Shown here: piece after piece, positions 48,101-57,290 of the stretch
Layout: each line of letters begins with the position of its first letter
Position numbering within the stretch: the stretch's first letter is position 1
From: Albugo candida
Taxonomy: Eukaryota > Oomycota > Peronosporomycetes > Albuginales > Albuginaceae
Reading direction: 5' to 3'
Assembly (NCBI GenBank): GCA_905220665.1
Contig: CAJNAR010000187.1
Coordinates: forward strand, 46,001 to 110,000
Length of the DNA stretch: 64,000 nucleotides
The notes under the pieces: generated by a model
The model's database searches: none
What the model saw: the letters and a program-made list of their open reading frames with translations, nothing else
What the model was told of the DNA's origin: nothing
Translations under genes and position numbers: made by a program

Positions 48101-51100
48101 GGATGAGTAGGGGTCGAATAAAATGCTATGAACAAGTTCCTGATTGATAGGAAGTTGAGTTCGAACGGTGCTGTGCGGTGGATTTACTTCTTGACTTCGG
48201 TATTAGCGTGTAGTTCCGGTCGTGCTTGTAGAAGAGACGGAGAGGGGTTGGAGGGCGAAGTGGATAAAGACTCAAGTTCACGTCTCCATCGATGAGTAGA
48301 TCATGGTATTGGAGGTGGTGGTGAATTTTGGCCGTGAATGTGCGTCGTAAAAACACTGTATCTTTGCGCTTGTGCTCATCCAGTAGACACCCCGGAGTGC
48401 AGTATATTTGGATGGTAGTGGGAAGACGATCCAGGTTGATTGTAAATGGGCTTGGACGTCCAAATCTTGTAAGACCCAAAGATGGCAGCTGTAAGGTTTT
48501 TTGGAATGAAGGGGGTAGTCTCTGGATGCTATTGTGAAGGTGATAGGAACATGATCGGCGTGGAAGAAGTGTCCCGTGGAGCAGTGTTGGATAGTCTGCA
48601 AAAAAAAAAAAATAATAATCGTCAAAAATGCCAAAGCTGAAGAGACAGTAGTCGAGACGGTTGCGAAGTTTGGAGCCCGTAAAATCACTAATTCTGGGAT
48701 GTGTCAACCTCCAAACGTCGAAGACGACATCTACTGAAGCAGCTGTTCGCGGCCATGATGATGGCCGCGGTCAGCTTCATTTACTTGGTCCAAAACGGGG
48801 TCGACAGGTCGATTGAAGTTACCACCTATAATGTGCTGTGCATCGGCAGAAAAATGCGTTGGAAGATCTTTAAAAAAATTCGGACGGTCATTGTGGTGGA
48901 CGAAGACGTATATGCAATGAAGAAACAGTATATAAACTTGAAACGTTGTTTCGAGAACGATGTAGCGATTGTGTAACATAGGTTTGGAGGCATAAGTCAC
49001 CGTTTTATCCACCACTGGACCAAAATGATCATTACCGGAGATAATGCTGCCAACGCCATGGTGACCCGTAAATTCGGAGGATCTTGTGTGGGACCAAAAG
49101 CTGCGTGCGTAGCGTCAGTTGTGTGGAGAAAGTAGTCACATGATTGGAGGTGATCTAACGAGGAGAACTTAAATTCTTGAATGAACAGTAAATGTCGATG
49201 TTGTAAAAGAGACTGAAAGACGGAGGAGATGACTCGAGTGAGGCCATTGGTGTTAATAGATCAAACCGTGAACTTGCCATTGAGATGACTTAGGGATGAA
49301 TGATCATATCCTCTGGCGAGGTATCGACTATAGGGGTTCAAGGACTTGTATTGCCTATTTGATTGATTGAAGGGTGGTGTCATACATCAATACCGATAAG
49401 CCAAACTGGGACCGTTCGAGGCCGATAAGGAAGCGATCCGATGGCGCGAAACCAGGGTATGAAATAGATATGTTGATGGATCATCTAATAAATGCTAAAA
49501 TTTGAGAGGATAGAAATAGGTGGATGAGGCGGCAGCAAGAAGGTAGAGATCCCATAAAGCGGCATGTTCTCCACTAGTCTTGAGATCGGGAGTAACGCGA
49601 GTACAGAATCGGATATCTCTTGCATGGATTCAGCATCTTTGAAGGAGGAAAACGAGGCAATAAGGGAAGCAAAAGCAGCATCATAGAAGCGATAGAGTGT
49701 GCGGAGAGAAATCCAAGATTTGGGCTGGCATGAAAGCAGAAATCTTTGGACGGATAAGTAGGCTGGGTGGTAATGATTCTGCAAAGGAGTGATTCGGGGT
49801 CGGAAGGAGGGTGGGCTTCCAAATAATTGTCAACGTACAGCAGGAGAGCAGCTCGTGACATCGATTCAATATTGAAGGTGATAGCTTTGGCTTGAACTGC
49901 AGCAGTAAGGGGTGGATTGTCACCAATGATGGTAACGGAAGATTGACTGGGTGGCTCCGCATCCTATCTCATATCCAGGTCAAAGTTATATATAGGTGTA
50001 TCCGGATCACAGGGATCAATCTATAAGGGAAAATAATAATTGGGTAACTCGAACTCATAGGCATTGGTATCTGGTGTTGCTGGTATTTGAGGAGCAGTGA
50101 GAACATGACGAGGAGAATCCCTGATATGATCGAGAGCGATATATTTTGCTCGATGGATGCGTTGGCAATAATGAGAACCTTTTGCATAATCGGGTTGGAA
50201 GTGATGATGGTGAAATTCTCGTCGCCAGCGAGTGCATCAGAAACTTCGAAGGAGGTGTTTTCCTAACGATCGTCGATACAGAAGGAATCGCCGACACCAT
50301 CAATGTTATGATCCACACCAATATCAGAGTCAGTAGAGGGGGTAAGGTTCACACGTGTGCCAAAAGAGGGGGATGGTGTAGGCTTTGGAGGTGATGATGG
50401 GCAGACAGACTTGCGGTCTAGTGATGGAGGGGCCACTTTATTGTATTTTTGACCCGATGGGTCACGATACATGGGTTCCCAGGAGTCTGGGAAGGGTCGC
50501 TTGTAAGAAATAAGTAATATAAAGATGGGTATACCATGGTGAAGAAGGCAATCGGGAACCGTGTCTTGGTTGAAGTGCACCGTAGGTTTCTGAGATGCGA
50601 TCCCATTGACTTGAACCGCCGCAGTGATGGAGTTGAGGAGGGGTGTGCGTTACCGGATGCGAAACATGTGTAATTGTCGGTATCCTCGATGTGGTCAGAA
50701 AGACGTACCAAGTCGACGCAATACCGGGGAAAATACGATGAAGATCGGGCGATGCGTACCGTTTGAGAAAATAGATTGAGGTCCATACGTGATAAGTTGG
50801 AAGCAGTTTTGCAAGATGTGCAAGAAAAATTGATACCCACGCCAAGAATGAGCTTGCAATCGCGTAGTACTCTGTTCGTTCGGGCTTCTTTCCAGGCGAG
50901 CGGTTGGTTTTCACTTCCGAGTTCCGCAATAACTTCATGCAGTTTCTGCGTGCGTGAGATGTTGTCACAGGGGATCCAAAGGCGATATTGTTCATCGCTG
51001 GGCGTGAAGCAGTGTCGCAAGGCGATCCGCATGTGTTCCGAGTAATCTACAGTGATATAAGCTTGTACTAGAGCATCTTCGCTTTCCTTTGGACGATTAT

Positions 51101-51345
51101 CGTCCGGTAGGTGACGTCGAAACGGGACGAAAGGTGCTCGGGGGGGACGGGTCTTGTCACGTGGTTGACGTTTTAGATAAGCATGGGGCGGGAGAGCAGC
51201 TTGGACTGACGGCAGAAGGCGTGTTAGCTTTGCCTGTTTCTGGTTCCATTTGGATGTATTCGACTAGGAGGGGGCGTCAATGGTTTCTCTGGGACAGACG
51301 AAATCGCCACCAGAACAGGATGGATGACGACTATGGGTTGGAAGT
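45195..51345 (-). mobile_element. LINE-2 copy c, near full length (about 6.1 kb)
   Basis: This is the most complete LINE-2 in the array. The 5' start is at about 51345. ORF1 spans about 49485-51170: EDALVQAYITVDYSEHM, then YRLWIPCDNISRTQKLHEVI. The endonuclease spans about 48126-49300; HIIGGNFNRPVDPVLD replaces the usual GDFN. The reverse transcriptase spans about 46300-47940, with FSIDAGVPQGDPLSSGLF, and ASADDVTGLL carrying the catalytic Asp pair. The C-terminal domain (about 45384-45950) has CVHGCSFIETPRHLFWDC. The 3' UTR ends at about 45195 in a block that is conserved at two other LINE-2 ends. Its 5' UTR is much shorter than in copy f. Frame changes occur every few hundred bases. Confidence 0.8.
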
Positions 51346-53640
51346 TTGGCTGGGAAGTTAAGTTGCATTACACTTACGATGACTTTACTAGACGCTAGAT
51401 ATGTTATGAAATAAAATGAAATTGATATCAAAGGAGGCTAGCTGTGGGATGTGAAACTGGGTATACTGGATAGCGATAAAATCTCTTCAGTATGTCCATC
51501 ATGGTTGAGAGGGAGGTCTTGAAACGATTTGGAAATGTGATTATAATAGGATGGATAAGAGTGGCATAAGAATGAATGTGTTGGCGGAACATCGCCTTTA
51601 CTTGATGTAAGATAGATAAAAGCTGAGTTAGTTGCTTGGTTTCTGTATAGTCGGTGATTACGATTGAGCCATAAGGTGCGAAGCACACAACCTCTAAGAC
51701 AGTGGAGAATGGGGAGTAAAACCTGCGATGCAATACTGTTGGAGAAGGGAGGACGGAGGCGTATATCTGTGTATAAAAGTAGACGATTCCAATTTAAAAG
51801 CTGTGAATAGACGAAATTGAAGGGCTGCAAGTAAAAAGTCCATAGTATATGAGCTATCGGGCAGTCCCAAAAAAGGTGACGAGGTGTCTCGTATCAGAGC
51901 ATCCGTGAACGCAAAAAGTAGATAGTTGGACTGAGTGCGCCCTCGATACTTGTAACGACAACCAAGGGCGTTGTGAAGGAGACGAACAAATCGGAGCACA
52001 CGGGTAGTAAGTAGCGATTCAGTGAGTGTTATTCTGTCCAAAAGTTAGGCGGTAAGGAGCTGGGGGGGGTTGTCTTCTGTGATGCCAAGACAAGAGAAGG
52101 ATAGCGGCGGTGGGGAAGGATGTTCGATGTGGCGAAGGATCAAGTTGGTGATGACACGATCGAGGGGAAGGGTATCTTAAGTCCAGGCATCAAAGGAACC
52201 AAGGTGGGGATCTGGGGTAGAGGGCGAAAGGATCCTGCAAACGAATAGTGGGTGATGACAAGGTCAAGCTTTGCGAGCAGTGTCGTGACGACTTTGTCGA
52301 TTTGTTTGGTTTTGGAGTGGTAAAAAAGACGGAGGGAGTCTGATGTAGGTGCCTACAAGGACCGGCTGGAAAGTCAATGATACGGTAGATGTGTTGAGAG
52401 AAAAGATGATGACTGATGGTAATCGCCTCCATTAGAGAGGTTCTAGAGGGGCCATAGCGGAGGAGTTTGTTGAGCCAGATAGGTTGACAGAGGTGCTGAG
52501 TAGGAGATCGTTGTTGTGAGAGGAGAGAAGGAAGAAATGTTGAGCCAAGTAGCCGGTAGATGGCGCCATTGTTATAGCTAAGTTTGACTGGGCGCGGTGT
52601 TGGTGTATTGAGTATATCCAGTCCAAGTCCGGCGTGCTGTAAAGTAGCGGAGAAGAGTTGAAGGATAGGAGAGAACCAGTGAGGGACTTGCCCTGGAGAA
52701 TGCCGGATTTGTTGAAGTGCTTGGATAAGTAAGGAGAGGCGGATACTAAGCAGGGTGGCGGTAACAAATGGTAGGCCAAGGCCACCAAGAGAGGGTGATA
52801 CTGAATGCCGCAGTGTGTTGAGCTGATCTGGTGTGGAAGTGCTTGGAAGATCGGTATTAGTCTTGTTTTGCACGATATTGTGGATGATAGGTCGTAGTCG
52901 AGCAAGTTGGTCATCGGTAAAGTATATTATGGAACCAACATGCCATAGAATGGGTAGGAGTACAGTACGAAGAATGAGAACGCGGCCGCGAATGGTATGT
53001 GCTCTCCAGCGCCAAAGTAGTGCACGTTGATGAAGTTGAGTAAGAAATTGGTCGAACTGATACGAGGAGGACGGAGTTGGACCAACATAAACACCCAGGA
53101 GTTTGGTAAAGTTGGAGCTTTTAAGGAGTCGGAGACCCAATGAGGTGAAGGAGGGACGGAGAGTGTCGAGATGTGACGACCGTGGACGGAAGTCATGGCC
53201 ACTGTCTTTGAGACATCCAAGGTCAACCGAACTGCAGAGCAAGAGGTCTGGACATCTGAGAGGAATGTCGGAACGTGGGAGATGTCTAATAACAATGCAC
53301 TGACATAATCGGAAAATGCCAAGAGAAGATGAGGTGTGGGATGAGTAGGGACTTGAATGCCGAGGGAGGAGAGACGGTGGCGAAGGTAGTTGAGGAGAGG
53401 TTCAATAAAGACGACAAATAACCCTGTGGAAAGTGGATCGCCTTGACGGACACCCGCGTCGATGTAGAAGAAAGAGGAAGGCATGCCATTTATGAGTACT
53501 TGAGAAATGTTTTTTGTGTAGAAGGTCGTAATCCAGTGGCAAAAACGGTGACCAAAATCAAAGTGACGGAGGTTAACATTTACCTTTCGCCTTATCCGCT
53601 TTTCTCTATAACGATTAACACTCAATGAATTCATGTCTCT
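51345..53640 (-). mobile_element. LINE-2 copy d, 5'-truncated
   Basis: It starts (5' side) at about 53640 inside the reverse transcriptase and runs to the conserved 3' block at 51345-51420. It retains the palm and thumb, the C-terminal domain (about 51694-52050; LHNALGCRYKYRG) and the 3' UTR. This is the ordinary 5'-truncated form of a LINE insertion. Its 5' edge directly faces the 5' edge of the oppositely oriented copy e. Confidence 0.8.
52190..53242 (-). pseudogene. LINE-2 d reverse transcriptase thumb and linker (350-codon open segment)
   Basis: The longest uninterrupted LINE-2 frame in the window. It covers the region after the reverse transcriptase palm, including KLLGVYVGPTPSSSYQFDQF and LLWRWRAHTIRGRVLILRTV. 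The last is the conserved LINE block in which the enzyme's thumb ends. Homologous stretches are recognisable in copy c (46331-46991) and more weakly in copy b (about 36333-36823). The palm lies just upstream in another frame (52927-53634): GVRQGDPLSTGLF is intact, but the catalytic pair reads FSDYVSALL, so one Asp is replaced by Tyr. Confidence 0.75.
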
Positions 53641-54325
53641 TACCAGTATGCTCGGACTTGGTCTATCGCCTCCTTCACAAAGCGCTAGGATGCCGCTACA
53701 AATATCAATGGGGCACGGAAGTCCATCTCTCTAATCAATGCGTTCAAGGCTGCTAGGACAGCGAAACGCCTCGTCACCTTTTTGGGATTGTCCCTTGGCT
53801 CGAATCATCTGGTCCTTCTGCTTGAAGCCCTTTCGACTTCATCTATAGCAACGCTTGTATTGGACTCGTATTCTTTTCTATCATGACCTTCGTAAACGTC
53901 CCCGTTTTCAAAAAAACATAAGCTCAACTGTACTACTGCCTATCGTACACTGTCTTCGTGGATGTGTTTTCGTTCGTTATGGCTCCGTCGGGACCACCGC
54001 CTCTATAACAACAAAACTGTAAACTAGGCATTTGTTTTACATCAAGTGAACACGACCTTCCGCCAACATAAGCAATCATATGCCACCGCTCCCTGCAGCA
54101 TATGGAAGCGATCAAAACAACACTTCACCGCCTCCTTATCGACTATCATGGCCATACTCTTGCGTTTCTGCCGTTTTCCAGTCTTCCCGGTTTCAGCCAG
54201 TCATGTGAGCACCACTTCGAGCTCACATGATCGCCTTCTTCCAGTTTCGTTAGCTTTTCCTGACCTTCATTGCCTCACCTATATCACCTAGCTAGCATTT
54301 AGGAAATTCAAGTACGTAAAATGTA
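53641..54325 (+). mobile_element. LINE-2 copy e, 3' end only (plus strand)
   Basis: Reading forward, this is the C-terminal domain of LINE-2 ORF2: LVYRLLHKALGCRYKY near 53660-53705, then CVQGC and ETPRHLFWDCPLARI near 53745-53810, with one stop between the Cys pair and the His/Cys pair. The 3' UTR follows. It ends in the conserved block at 54288-54346, directly joined to the 5' start of copy f. Confidence 0.8.
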
Positions 54326-55929
54326 ACGTAACTTCCCAGCCAAACTCCCCACGTTCCAATCTGCTCGCTAGTGCACAGGTCCCTTTCCATGCATCCTGCT
54401 CCCTCATTGGTCCAAAAATCTGTCTACGTCCCGACTTTGACAGCTTTCAGCCTTCTCAGCTTCTCTCTCCCAACCCCAGTACCCCTTTCATCACAGCTCT
54501 ACCACCAACGGATCGTCTCTTCCGTTCGGATCAGTTTTCCAGCTGCGTCGTTCCTGCATTTCCACCGCCACAACAAACTCAGTCTGTCCCTCGACTGGCT
54601 CTTTCCAACTTTGAAGTAGTTTTTCCGGTCCTTGCGCCATCTCTCGCCCACAGAGCAGATTACTGGGATACTTTCGACCGGATCTTCCCTGCCTCTTTAC
54701 TGGTTCTTGTCGTTTTTTTACCAGATATCTTCTTAGCCTTACTGGCTTTTCCGGCTCTTTACTGGCTCTTACTGGCGTTATGCTGACTCTTTCCGGCTTC
54801 TAACACGCTCTTGATTCATTAAAGTCTCTATTCCAGCATTCTAGTGGCTCTCTACCAGCTCTCTAGCAACACTCGATTGGAGTTCGACTAAATCATACCG
54901 ACTTTACGGCTCCTTCGTCCCGACTCTACGGCTTCTTCCGGATCTCCTTTACGGATTCTCGTGCCCGCTTCTACGGATTGTAGCCCATATCCCTAGCTCA
55001 GCTTTGCATACTCCATCGTCTTCGCGTTTCGACTTCACGCAAGCATCCGACTCCTTTCCCCATTCGATTCTATTTCCCGGTCTTTGGTTACTTTCAGCTC
55101 TATCGGGCTTACTTCCGTCAGAACACCCCCATTCTCGGCAACTTTTCGGCTCCACTTTGGCACCCTTCATTTCGTCTACCCTCGTGTCGGTATCTACTAG
55201 GTGGTCTCATTCTGAAGCACGACTTCCTGTATACTAATTTCGAAACCGCCTTTCTTACTTAGCTCAAAAGCAAAGACAACATACGGAACACTCCATACTC
55301 TGAGGTCTGAATTTAACGCTTGGGCAATCTCACTTCTCCCGCCAGTTGAATCCTCGGAGGCTTACTTTTCTATAGTCCCGGGAATCGGGCTGTGAGTGAC
55401 GAAAGGTTTCTTTCGGAAGCTTTATTCGGTGAAGCTCCTTTCTTCTCAATCTGGTCATTGGGACTTCCCACAAGTGCTGATACCACAGCTCTTTTTGTTT
55501 CGATTATGGTAGTGCCAGCCATTACACTGACTCTCGCCTCTCGTAATGTGACAGATTCCGCCACGCAAACGATGCCCCTAGTTCTTCACCTGATCATGGA
55601 TCAACTTCGCCATCGAAGAAAGAAACGGTGCCTTTGCCCTTACCCAAACCAGTCACACCACCTTTTCGTGTCTCCGTCAACACCACCTATCCCACCCCAA
55701 GTTCAATTTCCCCTACTTGACCCTCACAACAACGCCGTACTCCACAACCTTCGCAACGTCCCCGATTTCCCTCACATATCTCGGATGATGCGTATCTCAG
55801 AGAAAGTGAGCAGGCGATTGCTCAAGCCCTCATTAATGTCGATACCTCAGACCAAAAAGGGACAGTGCTCCGTTTCGCTCCGACCCGAACGGAGATTTCA
55901 TACAAACTCTGGATCCTGGCTGGTGCCAT
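54326..55929 (+). mobile_element. LINE-2 copy f, 5' UTR and start of ORF1
   Basis: The copy begins at the CCCAGCCAAACTCC start near 54330. A 5' UTR of about 1.1 kb follows. Near 54690-54970 it contains degenerate short repeats (TTACTGGCTCTTACTGGC; later CTTTACGGCTCC and CTCTACGGCTTC). ORF1 is recognisable from about 55600, with RESEQAIAQALINVDTSDQK near 55798-55860 and TRTEISYKLWILAGAI up to 55929, where the copia element interrupts it. Copies b and c contain the equivalent ORF1 stretch. A coding frame of 188 codons (55392-55958) overlaps it in another phase and is not the family frame throughout. Confidence 0.7.
55925..55929 (+). repeat. Target-site duplication of Copia-1, left (GCCAT)
   Basis: The five bases GCCAT stand immediately before the 5' LTR and are repeated perfectly after the 3' LTR at 60515-60519. 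Five-base duplications are usual for copia integrases. Confidence 0.9.
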
Positions 55930-56078
55930 TGTTGAAAATATTCAACAATGTGTTTTAGGTTTCCAGTCGCACTTGGACTTAGTTTGAACGATTGGTTAGG
56001 ATTTTGATTTTCTAAGAAATAAAACCTCAGTTTTTGGCAATTTTCCTGGACCAAAGCATCTTCGCTCACCTGCCAACA
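55930..56078 (+). repeat. Copia-1 5' LTR (149 bp)
   Basis: Starts TGTTGA and ends CCAACA, the usual TG...CA form, and pairs with 60365-60514. An AAATAAAA polyadenylation-type signal is at about 56020. At about 150 bp it is short for a copia LTR. Confidence 0.95.
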
Positions 56079-56090
56079 GGTTATGAGCCC
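56079..56090 (+). promoter_or_regulatory. Copia-1 primer binding site for an internal (half) initiator tRNA-Met
   Basis: GGTTATGAGCCC follows the LTR with no gap. It is complementary to GGGCTCATAACC, the anticodon region of initiator tRNA-Met of the type found in yeast and Neurospora. It is not complementary to a tRNA 3' end. Drosophila copia and yeast Ty5 are known to use such a half tRNA as primer. The gag ATG (56083) lies within the site and corresponds to the CAT anticodon. Confidence 0.8.
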
Positions 56091-57290
56091 AACCAAGATT
56101 CCACCAGCCAAGACCATGGAAGAATCCGACGGATCAGATGAGTCGAAGATGGACCGAATGATGATGCTGCTGGAGACACTCGGAAATCGACTGGACAAGA
56201 TCGAAACTGAGCGGAGCGTCGGCTCGCCCGTACAAGCACCACCCGCGCGAGCAGAGAGCTTATTTACTGGGCCGCGCAACCAAGGACAGGGTTTGACAGT
56301 GTCATCCCTGGATGCAAAACCAATGCAGCATCGTGGAAGCGGGATGAGGAAAAGCTTTGTCCATGCCATGCAACATAATGCGCTGGATGGGCTAAACCGA
56401 GTGAGATTCCCAGCAATAAGGATATGAAGCTAGCCATTCAGCCATTCGACGAGAAAGAGACATACTCGGGACTTGGAGCGCCGTTTACCCAATGGGGTTT
56501 TCGTTTCTTGCGGCAAATACCGCACGCCCAGCAAGCATCCGATGGAATGTGGAGTGAGGAGGTGTAGCTGGTCTGCCTAGGACGGCATCTGAGCGGAAAA
56601 GCGCTCACTTATTACGAGCAGCAAGTCCCTCAATGGATGACTCAGTGCTCTAGCGTTGGAGAAGTGATGGACCGGTTCGACGAAGTATTCCGGCCCAACA
56701 TCACCAGGACGCAAGCAACACGCCTTTTTACGGCCGAAAAACCGACTGGACGTTCTTAAACTGAGCATTTTTTGTTCTTGTCGGCACTCCGTGAAACAGT
56801 GGGTGGAGCCGATGATATGCTCCTGGAAAGCGTTATCAAGTACTCAAAGCCTGATTTCAAACAAGCTCTGATGGCCCGTGTCTACACAATGAAAGAAGAC
56901 AGCAGAAGGCAAGCCGAGGAACTGTGTCATTTTGCCCAGCCTATGGATTCAGAAACCATCAGTGATGCACCAAGAGAGCCAAAGAAGTTTTCTCGAGACC
57001 GAATCGGTGCGATAAGGAAATTCAAGCCGAAGAAGCGAATAAACTGCTACAATTGCGGGAAAAGTGGACACATGAAAAAGGACTGCCAGAACCAGAGCTC
57101 CTGCAGCAGTGAAGACATCGTTTTAGGAATTGGACGCAAAAGTACTACGCTGGAACAAGCGAAGAAAGTATGGATACTAGACAACGGATCGAGCAGGCAC
57201 CTTGTAACGGATGTATACATGTTACAGCATCGTAAGGAATGCACCGAATCGTGCATACTTCCAAATGGGAAGGAAATGAAGCTGGGGTGA
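56083..57290 (+). pseudogene. Copia-1 gag and protease start (frameshift, two internal stops)
   Basis: Gag forms the particle and packages RNA. The frame starts at ATG 56083 (MSPTKIPPAKTMEESDG) with a helical N terminus and shifts by one base near 56403. It resumes as DMKLAIQPFDEKETYSGLGA, LVCLGRHLSGKALTYYEQQV and VMDRFDEVFRPNITRTQATR. Stops interrupt it at about 56567 (EEV*LVCL) and 56757 (GRS*TEH). The zinc knuckle CYNCGKSGHMKKDC (57045-57086) is intact. The aspartic protease begins WILDNGSSRHLV (about 57170-57205): the catalytic triplet is D-N-G, where copia proteases have D-S-G or D-T-G. The frame ends at 57290. The fragment at 18755-20055 is the same gag from a diverged relative. Confidence 0.85.

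Noticed and set aside
48600..48622. Run of A followed by AATAATAAT, like a retroposon poly(A) tail
   Set aside because: It lies inside the LINE-2 c endonuclease, where the minus strand reads a run of Phe and Ile in frame; no element ends there.
51080..54350. 5' inversion by twin priming at the LINE-2 d/e junction
   Set aside because: In twin priming the inverted part is a different segment of the same copy; here both sides carry the same 3' region, so they are two separate copies.
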